Notes: a model not told the origin generated them from the sequence alone. 32,846 nucleotides of DNA from Alphaproteobacteria bacterium (GCA_029936875.1 JAPYRS010000015.1:1-32846), one strand, 5' to 3'. Shown: positions 1 to 9,389, numbered from the stretch's first letter. Made by a program: numbers and translations.

Positions 1-2
1 GG

Positions 3-830
3 CTAGAGACCGAATCGCTGCCAATGGAGGCGGGCCTCCACGGTTGCCAGCAGATCGTCGCTCCAGCTCGCACTCATGCCGGTCCATTCGGCAAAGCCGA
101 GACGGCGGCGGAGCCAATTGGATTCAGCGCCAAATACCCGAAACCGCACTTTCTTGCCGAAGCGTTCGCGCATGGTGCTGCGAAGATCGCCGATCCCGTC
201 GATCAGCCCGAGGCCGAGCGCCCGTATGCCGGTCCAGAATTCGCCCGAAAACAAAACATCCTCGTCTTCGGATATTTTGCCGGCGCGGCGTTCCCGGACA
301 AGCGCCTTAAAGCTGTCGTGGATGTCGCCCTGCAAAACCTTAAGCCGTTCAACGTCTTCCTGTTTTTCCGGCAGGAACGGATCGAGGAATGATTTGCTTG
401 TGCCGCTGGTATGCATGCGGCGCTTTATCCCATAGCGCCCGATAAATTCTTCAAGCCCGAATCCCCCTGAAATGACTCCGATCGACCCGACAATCGAATT
501 TTCATCGGCAAAGATCTCATCACCGGCGCAGGCCAGCCAATAGCCGCCGCTTGCTGCCACATCCTGAGTGAAGGCGAAAACCGGCAGCTTCTTCTCCTGC
601 GCCAGTTGCCGGATGCGACGATGGAGAAGCGCGCTTTGCACTGGCGATCCGCCCGGCGAATTAATATCTAGGGCGACCGCGCGCACACCCTTCAGTTTGA
701 AGGCGCGCTCAATCGACTGTGCCATACCGGCGATATTGAGGCGGGACCGCCCGCCGCCGATGACGCCCGACAATCGCAGGACCGCGACAAGAGGCTGTCG
801 CCGGCGTTTGAAAAACGGATTCCAGTTCAT
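3..830 (-). CDS. S49 family signal peptide peptidase (SppA-like)
   Basis: 275 aa ORF; motifs 'LDINSPGGSP' and 'DVAASGGYWLACAGDEIFADENSIVGSIGVI', typical of S49 serine peptidases. Confidence 0.9.
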   Translation of the reverse strand: MNWNPFFKRRRQPLVAVLRLSGVIGGGRSRLNIAGMAQSIERAFKLKGVRAVALDINSPGGSPVQSALLHRRIRQLAQEKKLPVFAFTQDVAASGGYWLACAGDEIFADENSIVGSIGVISGGFGLEEFIGRYGIKRRMHTSGTSKSFLDPFLPEKQEDVERLKVLQGDIHDSFKALVRERRAGKISEDEDVLFSGEFWTGIRALGLGLIDGIGDLRSTMRERFGKKVRFRVFGAESNWLRRRLGFAEWTGMSASWSDDLLATVEARLHWQRFGL

Positions 831-946
831 AACTCCCTGCCCTTCAGTTGCCGAAATCTGGCTGATGCCGAATTCTGGCTTACCCGATATTTAGGAACAG
901 AAGACGCCGCCCACAAGGCCAGCTAGTGGGCGGCAACGGAGACCAA

Positions 947-1174
947 TCAGGAATCAGACAAATCGACCGGTTCGATATCGGCGGCCCTAAGCGTTGCTCG
1001 CGCCCTGTTCTGATGTTCGCCGGCGACCATGATGCGACGGGGGATGGCGCCAATCGACCCTTCGAGAACACTGAAATGAGTATCCATCACGAAGGTCTCG
1101 ATGCCGTCGCCCTTCAGAAGGGCGACCAGCCACGAAATCAAAACCAGATCGTTAGTGCGGTAAATTTCAACCAT
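947..1174 (-). CDS. DUF2007-type small protein (putative signal-transducing protein)
   Basis: 75 aa from the internal ATG of the longer ORF: MVEIYRTNDLVLISWLVALLKGDGIETFVMDTHFSVLEGSIGAIPRRIMVAGEHQNRARATLRAADIEPVDLSDS; DUF2007-like pattern. Confidence 0.75.
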   Translation of the reverse strand: MVEIYRTNDLVLISWLVALLKGDGIETFVMDTHFSVLEGSIGAIPRRIMVAGEHQNRARATLRAADIEPVDLSDS

Positions 1175-1250
1175 AGGGCGCGTTTCGCCTCGCCTTTCCG
1201 TGTTTTCCAGTCCCATGACAGTGTCTTGACCGTGCCGCGACCACGCTTCT

Positions 1251-2312
1251 ATGCTCGCCGCCGCCCGTAACGAGGTCAAGCAGGAGGCCGCATTGGCCAC
1301 CGTCATTCCCATTGATGCAGAGCGCGTCAGGTCAGAGCGCGCACTGGACACGTTGAAGTCGCTGGTTGCGACCGATCTTGGCCGCGTCAATACGGTCATT
1401 CTTGAATATATGGGCAGCGAAATCCCGCTGATTCCGGAACTTGCCGGACATTTGATCTCGTCCGGCGGCAAGCGCCTCAGGCCCATGCTGACGCTTGGTG
1501 CTGCCAAGCTCTGCGGCTATCAGGGCGAACGCCATATCCCGTTGGCGGCCTGCGTTGAATTTATTCATACCGCGACCCTGCTGCACGACGATGTGGTCGA
1601 TGAAAGTGCACTTCGACGCGGCAACGATACGGCCAATGCGCTGTGGGGCAACGAGGCGAGCGTCTTGGTTGGCGACTTTCTTTTCAGCCGCGCCTTTCAG
1701 GTGATGGTCGCGGACGGTTCGCTCAAGGTTTTGAAAATTCTTTCGGACGCATCGGCGATTATCGCCGAAGGCGAGGTCGCCCAGATCGCAACCCGCAACG
1801 ACACCTCGACCACCGAGGACACCTATCTCGATGTGATCACCGCAAAAACCGCCGCACTTTTTGCCGCCGCCTGCCGCATTGGCGCGGTGGTCGCCGACCG
1901 GCCAGCCAGTGAAGAGGACGCGCTCGATAGTTACGGCCGCAACCTCGGTATCGCCTTTCAATTGGTCGATGACGCGCTTGATTATTCGTCGCGCGATGCG
2001 ACGCTCGGCAAAACCGTTGGCGACGATTTCCGCGAAGGAAAAATAACCCTGCCAGTTATTCTCGCTTACCGGCGCGCCAGCGAGGAAGACCGCACCTTCT
2101 GGCGGCGCGTCATGGAAGACACCGACCAGAACGAAGGCGACCTGGAACGCGGGTTATGGCTGATGCAAGGATGTGGTGCGCTGGCCGATACCGTTGATCG
2201 TGCGCGGCATTACGGTGCCCGCGCCAAAGACGCGCTCGGCATATTTCCCGATACGCCGGAAAAAGAAGTGTTGCGCGACCTCGTCGATTTCTGTATCGAC
2301 CGCGCTCATTAG
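1251..2312 (+). CDS. ispB: Polyprenyl (octaprenyl/decaprenyl) diphosphate synthase; true start may lie downstream, e.g. TTG near 1293
   Basis: GGKRLRPML, LLHDDVVDESALRRG and QLVDDALDY motifs of trans-prenyltransferases. Confidence 0.88.
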   Translation: MLAAARNEVKQEAALATVIPIDAERVRSERALDTLKSLVATDLGRVNTVILEYMGSEIPLIPELAGHLISSGGKRLRPMLTLGAAKLCGYQGERHIPLAACVEFIHTATLLHDDVVDESALRRGNDTANALWGNEASVLVGDFLFSRAFQVMVADGSLKVLKILSDASAIIAEGEVAQIATRNDTSTTEDTYLDVITAKTAALFAAACRIGAVVADRPASEEDALDSYGRNLGIAFQLVDDALDYSSRDATLGKTVGDDFREGKITLPVILAYRRASEEDRTFWRRVMEDTDQNEGDLERGLWLMQGCGALADTVDRARHYGARAKDALGIFPDTPEKEVLRDLVDFCIDRAH

Positions 2313-2347
2313 TTTCTGCAAGTGGTGGGGGACGGGATTCGTCCGCC

Positions 2348-2375
2348 TTGCCGTTGCAAAATCCAGCCGTTATAA
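2348..2375 (+). promoter_or_regulatory. Putative sigma70-type promoter for tRNA-Pro: TTGCCG-N16-TTATAA
   Basis: TTGCCG 2348-2353 and TTATAA 2370-2375, 26 nt before the tRNA 5' end. Confidence 0.5.
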
Positions 2376-2401
2376 GCGGGCAATACCCGCCAAGGCCGGA
2401 T

Positions 2402-2478
2402 CGGAGTGTAGCTCAGCCTGGTAGAGCACTACGTTCGGGACGTAGGGGCCGGAGGTTCAAATCCTCTCACTCCGACCA
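2402..2478 (+). tRNA. tRNA-Pro (anticodon CGG)
   Basis: 77 nt cloverleaf: acceptor CGGAGTG/CACTCCG, anticodon arm CTACG-TTCGGGA-CGTAG, T arm GGTTCAAATCC, encoded CCA end. Confidence 0.95.
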
Positions 2479-2504
2479 ATTTTCTTTATATATTTTAACC
2501 GGTT

Positions 2505-2528
2505 GCCGGGAATACCCCGGCGCCGTTT
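2505..2528 (+). terminator. Possible terminator downstream of tRNA-Pro: GCCGGG-AATAC-CCCGGC followed by GCCGTTTT
   Basis: Perfect 6-bp stem with 5-nt loop and a short T tract a few nt later; weak U tract. Confidence 0.3.
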
Positions 2529-2670
2529 TGGGCGCTCGGCGGGCCCGTTATGCGGCGCGCAACGGTTGGGTTACGCTTGCCTTCGCCAGATCAACAGTTT
2601 CCAAGTGCCGCGAACATGCCGATACATGTGATGATTCAAGTGCGCTGAAATCAGGAGCAATACTGAAAAC

Positions 2671-3837
2671 ATGACCGACCGAATCGAGGGTTACGCGGAG
2701 GAATTGACGGCGATCCGCCGCGACATTCACATGCATCCGGAACTTGCTTTTGAGGAGACCCGTACCGCCGACGTGGTCGCGGAAAAGCTGGCAAGCTGGG
2801 GCATCGAAATTCACCGCGGGCTCGCCACAACCGGTGTGGTCGGCACCTTGAAGGCGGGCACGGCGAATAAATCAATCGCGCTCCGTGCCGACATGGACGC
2901 GCTGCCGCTGCAAGAAGCGAACGACTTCGACCACCGCTCCCAGTATGACCACAAGATGCACGCCTGCGGCCACGACGGACACACGACAATGCTTTTGGGC
3001 GCGGCCAAGTATCTATCCGAGACGCTCGAATTCGACGGCATCGTGCATTTTATTTTTCAACCGGCGGAAGAAGGATACAGCGGCGCCAAGGTCATGATCG
3101 ACGACGGGTTGTTCGACAAATTTCCGGTGAGCGCGGTTTACGGCATGCACAACTGGCCACCGCTCGCCGCTGGAAAATTCGGCATGCGGGCAGGCCCTAT
3201 TATGGCCGCCTTTGACGGATTCGATATCACCATCACCGGCAAGGGCACCCACGCCGCCATGCCGCACACCGGTATCGACCCGGTTGTGATCGGCGCGGAG
3301 ATCGTCACGGCCCTTCAAACCATCGTTTCTCGTAACACCGACCCGCTCGAGAGTGCGGTCGTATCGGTGACAACGTTTCACGGCGGCGATGCAAAGAACA
3401 TCATTCCCAATTCCGTCACGCTCTCGGGCGGCACGCGCACGCTGGACGTGGCCACGCGAAAGTTGATCGAACAAAGAATGAAAAAAATCGTTGCCGGAAT
3501 TTGTGAGGCACACGGCGCGACCTATTCGTTCGACCATCAAGCGGGGTACCCGGCGACCGTCAATGCGGAAGAGGAAACGGCGTTCGCGGCAGCGGCCGCA
3601 AGAGACGTCACCAGCGACGCCGATGTCCTCACCGATATCAACCCGGTGATGGGATCAGAAGATTTCGCCTTCATGCTGCAGGAAAAACCCGGCAGCTACA
3701 TCTTTATTGGCAACGGCGACGGCGACGGGGCCAGCAGCTGCATGGTCCACAATCCCGGTTACGACTTCAACGACAGCATTCTGACGCTGGGCGCGCGTTA
3801 CTGGTCGCGGCTGGTGGAAATGCAGCTGCCGAAATAG
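2671..3837 (+). CDS. M20 family metallopeptidase/amidohydrolase (hippurate hydrolase-like)
   Basis: 388 aa; RRDIHMHPELAFEE, ALRADMDALPLQE, HACGHDGHTTMLLGAA and MGSEDFAFML motifs. Confidence 0.93.
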   Translation: MTDRIEGYAEELTAIRRDIHMHPELAFEETRTADVVAEKLASWGIEIHRGLATTGVVGTLKAGTANKSIALRADMDALPLQEANDFDHRSQYDHKMHACGHDGHTTMLLGAAKYLSETLEFDGIVHFIFQPAEEGYSGAKVMIDDGLFDKFPVSAVYGMHNWPPLAAGKFGMRAGPIMAAFDGFDITITGKGTHAAMPHTGIDPVVIGAEIVTALQTIVSRNTDPLESAVVSVTTFHGGDAKNIIPNSVTLSGGTRTLDVATRKLIEQRMKKIVAGICEAHGATYSFDHQAGYPATVNAEEETAFAAAAARDVTSDADVLTDINPVMGSEDFAFMLQEKPGSYIFIGNGDGDGASSCMVHNPGYDFNDSILTLGARYWSRLVEMQLPK

Positions 3838-4209
3838 TTGCGGCCCCCCACGATGCTGAACCCCCGACAGCCATCAAAACCACCGAAGTAGGCGAACATC
3901 CAACGCCGGCATCCCCACTGTCGTCTGCGTTGCAATGCAACCACGACCATCAAGACCGGGCAGAGAATTCGGGTTGAGGGCAGCCTTGGTGATGTCGAAA
4001 TTATTAACCCCTGATTACCGATAATGGAATCTGCGCTGATATCCTGAAGAGAAAGTTGCTGCCTTTATTTTCTTTGAGAAGTAAGGTTCCTCATTGGGGA
4101 ATGTTCGAGACCGCGACCAATATCCCGATCTGGGCTGGGCCTGAAGTGGCACCCAGCAGCCGTTCAGTTTTTCTAGATATTGGCGGAATATACGTGAAAG
4201 CGGTGGTGA

Positions 4210-5175
4210 ATGACTCCCCAGGAACTGGTTCAGGAAATCAAATTACACAGCAAGTTCGTGCGCCAAATTATTGGCGGCAAGCGGGCGATACTGAAAAATC
4301 AAGACTTGTCCGGCCTGAAACTTCCAGGAATCAATTTGTCCGGTGCCATTCTCGAGGGCGCGATACTGGATAATTATAATTTGCCAGACAGTGATTTCTC
4401 TCAGGCCAATCTTTTCAGCGCCAGTTTCGCTCATGCAGATCTTACGAACGCCAATATGGAACGCGCTGATCTGCGCGGCGTAAACTTTCAGGGCGCCATT
4501 CTGACGGGCGTTCGTTTCCGGGACGCTGATTTGAGACCGGGCGCATTGCTTGCAAGTCAAGCGAGTCCCAGCCTCAAAAATGCGAACCTTGAAAGTGCGC
4601 AACTTGATAATTCTGATTTTGAGAATTCGAAAATGGCGAACGGCAACCTTCGCAAGGCGTCACTGACCGGGGCAAAATTGCGAAATGTTTCGATGCCTCA
4701 GGTTGATTTGACGGGGGCCGATTTAGCCGGAGCAGACCTCAGCTTTTCGAAATTGGGAGAGGCCAACCTGACCGGCGCAAATCTGACGGGTGCAAACCTC
4801 AGTAACGTCAACCTCAAGGGCGCCGATCTCGCGGGCATATATCTAAGCGGCGCCAGCCTCAAAGGATGCGATCTGTCGAGCGCTTCTCTCGCAGACGCAA
4901 CGTTGGTTCTGACGGATTTTTCTGATGCCACATTGGTGCAAACTAATTTTCGCAACGCTGACCTTTCTGGCGCGATGTTCAGAGGGGCAGATCTTTCCTT
5001 TGCCCAACTCGACTATGCCAATCTTGAGCCGGCGGAAATAATTGCTGCAACCGGTACCAGAACCGGCCAGAACAAGGCGACCGACATGACAAATGCCAAC
5101 CTCGACGGGATAAGCTTTCGCGGGGTCATGCTTGAAGACGTCAATCTGACTGGTACGTCGCTTTTGGATCGGTAA
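4210..5175 (+). CDS. Pentapeptide-repeat protein
   Basis: Many A(D/N)LxG-type repeats, e.g. VDLTGADLAGADLSFSKLGEANLTGANLTGANLSNVNLKGADLAG. Confidence 0.92.
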   Translation: MTPQELVQEIKLHSKFVRQIIGGKRAILKNQDLSGLKLPGINLSGAILEGAILDNYNLPDSDFSQANLFSASFAHADLTNANMERADLRGVNFQGAILTGVRFRDADLRPGALLASQASPSLKNANLESAQLDNSDFENSKMANGNLRKASLTGAKLRNVSMPQVDLTGADLAGADLSFSKLGEANLTGANLTGANLSNVNLKGADLAGIYLSGASLKGCDLSSASLADATLVLTDFSDATLVQTNFRNADLSGAMFRGADLSFAQLDYANLEPAEIIAATGTRTGQNKATDMTNANLDGISFRGVMLEDVNLTGTSLLDR

Positions 5176-5261
5176 CACTGGCGGAGCCCACCCTCAACGC
5201 GGCTGAAAACCATTCCCAGCTCGCACATTGCAAGCGGCACAGATCGATGGACGGAGCCAAC

Positions 5262-6236
5262 ATGCGCCTGATTTCCAGAATACGGTTTGGTTTTGCTGCA
5301 CTCGGGCTCAGCTTCGGGCCGGGTCTATCGGTCGCGGCGGCGGACGAATGGCGGTCTGGTGCGCCGATGCCCACGGCACGTTCGGAAATTGCCGGTGCAC
5401 ATCTCAATGGGATCATTTACGTGGCCGGCGGCATTGTCCGGGGTTCTTCGACCAATGCCTTTGAGGCCTACGAGCCAACGACCGATACCTGGGCGCTAAA
5501 AGCGCCGCTTCCGCTTGGGTTCCACCACCTTGCAATGGCAGCGCTCCACGGAAAATTGTACCTGACGGGCGGTTATACCGATCTTTCGTTCACGCCCAAT
5601 ATTCGGAGTCTTTGGGCCTATACGCCGGAAACCAATCGGTGGGAACGCCTCGCCTCGATGCCGGTACCACGCGCCGCGCACAAAATGGTCGCCGTCGAGG
5701 GTTTGCTATTTGTGATTGGCGGGGTCGGGCCGACCGCGCAGCAAATTCTGAGTTACGACCCCAAGACCAATACCTGGGACCGCAGACGCGCACCGCTGCC
5801 GACACCGCGTGAACATCTGTCGGCGGCCGTTTCAGACGGGAAGATTTATGTTGTCGGTGGGCGCTGGTCCAGCACCGGCAATGTCTCGACCGCCGAAGTT
5901 TACGATACGGCGCGGGACCGCTGGACCCGGGTCTCAAACATGCCGACACCGCGAAGCGGCCTCACCGCCGAAGCCTTTCGCGGCAAAATTTATGTGGCCG
6001 GTGGTGAGGCGCTTGGCAGCGAGCGGACATTCGCCGCGCTGGAGATATTTGATATCAGGACCGGCCAGTGGAATTTCCTTCAAAAACTGCCAACGCCGCG
6101 CCATGGCCTGACATCCGCCGTCTTTGGATGCCGCATCGCATTTATCGGTGGTGCAACCAGCGGCGGTCGCGCGACACTCAACACACTGTCCGCCGTCGTT
6201 GAATTTTTTGAGGGGGCTTGCGGCGATGCCATCTAA
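5262..6236 (+). CDS. Exported kelch-repeat beta-propeller protein
   Basis: About six kelch blades (MPTAR..IIYVAGG; LYLTGG; LFVIGG; IYVVGG; IYVAGG; IAFIGG) after a signal-like N-terminus MRLISRIRFGFAALGLSFGPGLSVAAADEW; GGAG just upstream of the ATG at 5262 (alternative ATG at 5247). Confidence 0.88.
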   Translation: MRLISRIRFGFAALGLSFGPGLSVAAADEWRSGAPMPTARSEIAGAHLNGIIYVAGGIVRGSSTNAFEAYEPTTDTWALKAPLPLGFHHLAMAALHGKLYLTGGYTDLSFTPNIRSLWAYTPETNRWERLASMPVPRAAHKMVAVEGLLFVIGGVGPTAQQILSYDPKTNTWDRRRAPLPTPREHLSAAVSDGKIYVVGGRWSSTGNVSTAEVYDTARDRWTRVSNMPTPRSGLTAEAFRGKIYVAGGEALGSERTFAALEIFDIRTGQWNFLQKLPTPRHGLTSAVFGCRIAFIGGATSGGRATLNTLSAVVEFFEGACGDAI

Positions 6237-7140
6237 TTCGAAATCGATTCCGTTTGTGACGGACTATCCGTTTACTTATGGCGCGATCGAAACGGTGGCG
6301 CCGAGTATTCGGAGAATTGTCGCCAACAACCCTTCGCCGTTCACGTTTCATGGGACCGGCACCTATATTGTTGGTGAGGGGGACGTTGCCGTAATCGATC
6401 CCGGACCAGACGATGCCGACCACATCAACGCAATTCTGAATGGGCTCGGCGACGAACGCGTGAGCCACATCGTGGTAACACACACGCACATGGACCACTC
6501 GCCTGGTTCACGGCAACTGCAGGAACGAACCGACGCAAAAACTTACGGCTTTGGACCGCACGGCGAAGGCACAATTTATGAGGGCGAGAAGCTCGAGGAG
6601 GGCGGCGATTTCGATTTTGTTCCGGACGTTGTAATTGGCGACCGCGAAAAAATTTCAGGAAAGGGTTGGACGCTCGAGGCGATTCATACGCCGGGCCACT
6701 GTTCCAACCATTTGTGTTTCCGGCTCGTCGGTGCCGATACAATTTTTTCCGGCGACCACATCATGGGATGGTCGACGACCGTCGTTATTCCGCCGGATGG
6801 CAATATGGCAGACTATTTTGAAAGCCTGGAAAAGGTGAAAAACCTTGGAGATTCAATACTTTGGCCGACACACGGCCCGTCCATCCCGAACGCGCCCGCA
6901 TTTATCCGCGCCTGCATCGCGCACCGCGAAACCCGCGAAAAACAGATCCTTCGCTGCCTCGAGGAAGGCGTAGAAACAGTCGCTGAAATTGTCGCGCAAC
7001 TATACGCGAAGGTCGACAAACGCCTGCACAATGCCGCCGGCCGTTCAGTTTGGGCGCATCTCATTCACATGGTCGAGACCGACCGGGCGACGAGCGACGG
7101 CCCACCGCAACTCAAATCAAAATACTCGAAAATTTTCTAA
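6226..7140 (+). CDS. MBL-fold metallo-hydrolase (LACTB2/glyoxalase II-like)
   Basis: HTHMDHSPGS (HxHxDH), TPGHCSNHLCF, FSGDHIMGW; the start at 6226 (MPSNSKSIPF) fits the family N-terminus and overlaps the kelch stop. Confidence 0.9.
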   Translation: MPSNSKSIPFVTDYPFTYGAIETVAPSIRRIVANNPSPFTFHGTGTYIVGEGDVAVIDPGPDDADHINAILNGLGDERVSHIVVTHTHMDHSPGSRQLQERTDAKTYGFGPHGEGTIYEGEKLEEGGDFDFVPDVVIGDREKISGKGWTLEAIHTPGHCSNHLCFRLVGADTIFSGDHIMGWSTTVVIPPDGNMADYFESLEKVKNLGDSILWPTHGPSIPNAPAFIRACIAHRETREKQILRCLEEGVETVAEIVAQLYAKVDKRLHNAAGRSVWAHLIHMVETDRATSDGPPQLKSKYSKIF

Positions 7141-7146
7141 CGTCGA

Positions 7147-7581
7147 TTAGGCGTTTCGCGGATCACTCGGCGCTTCAACCTGGGCTCCGTCCTCGTACCA
7201 GGCATCCATCTTGTCCCAATAAAAAGAGACATAGTCTTTGATCGTAAGGCACTCATCGAAGGGCGCTTCGTAGCCCCAGATCGAATTTTCTTCGGTCCGA
7301 TCGCCTACCGTTATCGACCAGTACGACGCGTCTCCCTTGAACGGGCAGTGCGTCGAAAGATCGGTCTTTTTGGTCAGGTCCATGCGGACTTCGTTTTGCG
7401 GAAAATATAAAACCGGCGCATGGCGGGATTCCATGACGAGCACGGCATTTTTCGAATCGACAATCGTTTCACCGTTGAGCTCGACCGTGACGTGTTTTCC
7501 ACAAGGTTCAATATCAACCGCATAACCGGGATGGGTGTCAAAACCGGGTGCGGGGTTGGTCGCCAGAGATTGAGACATCAA
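7147..7581 (-). CDS. DUF427 domain-containing protein
   Basis: 144 aa; VTVELNGETIVDSKNAVLVMESRHAPVLYFPQNEVRMDLL-like, THCPFKGDASYWSI, both typical of DUF427. Confidence 0.88.
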   Translation of the reverse strand: MMSQSLATNPAPGFDTHPGYAVDIEPCGKHVTVELNGETIVDSKNAVLVMESRHAPVLYFPQNEVRMDLTKKTDLSTHCPFKGDASYWSITVGDRTEENSIWGYEAPFDECLTIKDYVSFYWDKMDAWYEDGAQVEAPSDPRNA

Positions 7582-7605
7582 TAAATCCTTCTCACGATTG
7601 CGGGC

Positions 7606-9234
7606 CTAAGCCGTCGGGAATTTGTAATCCACATATTCTTCGCGCAACTTCGTTTTCAAGAGCTTACCGGTCGCCGTATGCGGCAATTCCTTCACAATGA
7701 CGACATCGTCCGGCAACCACCATTTCGCGATCTTGCCTTCATAATATTCAAGCATGACGTCACGTTTAACTTCCTTGCCTTCGGCCTGAACCACGAGAAG
7801 GAGTGGGCGCTCGTCCCATTTTGGATGGGGAAGTCCGATGACGCAGGCCTCGGCAACATCCGGATGGCCGACAGCGATGTTTTCAAGTTCAATGGAACTT
7901 ATCCACTCACCGCCGGACTTGATGACATCCTTCGAACGATCGGTAATTTGCATGTATCCATCAGGATCAAGCGTGGCCACGTCGCCGGTGTCGAACCAGC
8001 CTTCGTCGTCGAATGCGTCGCCGCCGTCGCCCTTATAATAACTGCTCGCGATCCACGGGCCTCTGACTTTCAGATTACCAAAGGCTTTACCATCGCGCGG
8101 CTGCTCGTTGCCGTCGTCACCGACAATCTTCATTTCGACGCCGAAAATCCCGCGTCCCTGCTTCACCTGGATATCGACACGCTCCTCTTCCGAGAGATTC
8201 GCGTGTTTCGGCAACAACCGACCAACGGTCCCGACCGGACTCATTTCAGTCATGCCCCAGGCGTGAAGAACGCGCACGCCAAATTCGTTCTGGAATTTCT
8301 CGATCATCGAGCGCGGTGCAGCCGCACCGCCGATAATGGCGCTTTTGGCCTTGTCGAGGCGCTTACCCGTCTGACTGAGGTAGTCGAGCAACATCAGCCA
8401 CACTGTCGGCACGCCGGCCAGAATCGTCGCATCTTCGGTATCAATCATTTCGTGAACGCTTGCGCCGTCCATGCCGGAGCCGGGAAAGATCAGTTTCGCA
8501 CCGCACATTGGCGCCGCATAAATAAGGCCCCAGCAACTCGCATGAAACATCGGAACCACCGGAAGGACGGCATCGTCCGCGGAAAGATCAAGCGCGTCCG
8601 GCAGGCCAACAGCCCACGAGTGAAGCACAGTGCTGCGATGCGAAAACAGAACGCCCTTTGGATTTCCCGTGGTGCCAGAGGTGTAACAAAGCATCGCCGC
8701 CAATTTTTCGTCGAACTCCGGCCAAGTGTAATCGTCGTCCTGTGCCTCTACCAGCGTCTCGTAACAAAGCGCGCCCTCGATTTTGCTGTCGGGCATGTGC
8801 GCCTCGTCCGTCATGATGACGATGCCCTTCACGTTTTTCAGGTGTTCCTGAAGTGCCTCGATCAAGGGAACGAAGGTGAGATCGACGAACAAATAAGTGT
8901 CCTCGGCGTGGCCAACAATATAAGCGATCTGCTCCGGAAACAGGCGCGGGTTAATCGTGTGAACGACCGCGCCCATGCCGGAGACGCCGTAATAAATTTC
9001 GAAATGCCGCCACGTGTTCCAGGCAATTGTGCCGATGCGGTCACCTTCTTTAACGTCAAGGGCAATAAGCGCTTTCGCCAGTTTTTTCGAGCGCGACCCC
9101 GCGTCCGCGTAGGTATAGCGATGGATGGGACCTTCGACAGACCGCGATACGATTTCGACATCACCGTGATAGCTAACGGCATGATCCAGAAGTGACGAAA
9201 TCAACAGCGGCCGGTCCATCATGAGACCTTGCAT
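7606..9234 (-). CDS. AMP-dependent acyl-CoA ligase, resembling 3-(methylthio)propionyl-CoA ligases (DmdB-like)
   Basis: [43 protein letters not shown]-terminus; [58 protein letters not shown]; start set at 9234 (the ORF track extends to 9294). Confidence 0.85.
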   Translation of the reverse strand: MQGLMMDRPLLISSLLDHAVSYHGDVEIVSRSVEGPIHRYTYADAGSRSKKLAKALIALDVKEGDRIGTIAWNTWRHFEIYYGVSGMGAVVHTINPRLFPEQIAYIVGHAEDTYLFVDLTFVPLIEALQEHLKNVKGIVIMTDEAHMPDSKIEGALCYETLVEAQDDDYTWPEFDEKLAAMLCYTSGTTGNPKGVLFSHRSTVLHSWAVGLPDALDLSADDAVLPVVPMFHASCWGLIYAAPMCGAKLIFPGSGMDGASVHEMIDTEDATILAGVPTVWLMLLDYLSQTGKRLDKAKSAIIGGAAAPRSMIEKFQNEFGVRVLHAWGMTEMSPVGTVGRLLPKHANLSEEERVDIQVKQGRGIFGVEMKIVGDDGNEQPRDGKAFGNLKVRGPWIASSYYKGDGGDAFDDEGWFDTGDVATLDPDGYMQITDRSKDVIKSGGEWISSIELENIAVGHPDVAEACVIGLPHPKWDERPLLLVVQAEGKEVKRDVMLEYYEGKIAKWWLPDDVVIVKELPHTATGKLLKTKLREEYVDYKFPTA

Positions 9235-9276
9235 CGGTTCCCTCCCTAGTACCCGAAGTCTTAAATTTTCAGAGAA

Positions 9277-9305
9277 ATTGTACGGACTTTGCAATCGAGG
9301 CGCAA
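9277..9305 (-). promoter_or_regulatory. Putative promoter of the acyl-CoA ligase: TTGCGC-N17-TACAAT
   Basis: Minus strand; -35 at 9300-9305, -10 at 9277-9282, GGGAGGG Shine-Dalgarno-like sequence before the ATG at 9234. Confidence 0.45.
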
Positions 9306-9311
9306 AACCGA

Positions 9312-9341
9312 ATGATCCGAAAACGCCAGTTCGCGGATCAT
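9312..9341. repeat. Inverted repeat ATGATCCG-N14-CGGATCAT
   Basis: Perfect 8-bp arms at 9312-9319 and 9334-9341 in the usp/ligase intergenic region. Confidence 0.85.
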
Positions 9342-9389
9342 CAGCCGAAGATTTTCACAGTTCACGGAAGACAAGCGAGATCGAAATCC

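Noticed and set aside
2348-2674. 108-aa ORF spanning tRNA-Pro
   Set aside because: Runs through the tRNA gene and into the M20 start; no protein family resemblance.
3929-3941. GTTGC-AAT-GCAAC palindrome in the 3838-4209 gap
   Set aside because: Arms of 5 bp are too short to separate from chance without conservation data.
2402-4209. tRNA-Pro as an integration site for a genomic island
   Set aside because: I found no integrase and no repeat of the tRNA 3' end in the window; the gene just downstream is an ordinary M20 amidohydrolase.
4056-4373. 105-aa ORF upstream of the pentapeptide gene
   Set aside because: Overlaps the start of the pentapeptide CDS in another frame with no recognisable content.
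7678-9195. 505-aa plus-strand ORF antisense to the acyl-CoA ligase
   Set aside because: Fully antisense to a strongly recognisable gene; composition (rich in R, H, N, V without family motifs) is that of a codon-bias shadow ORF common in GC-rich genomes.
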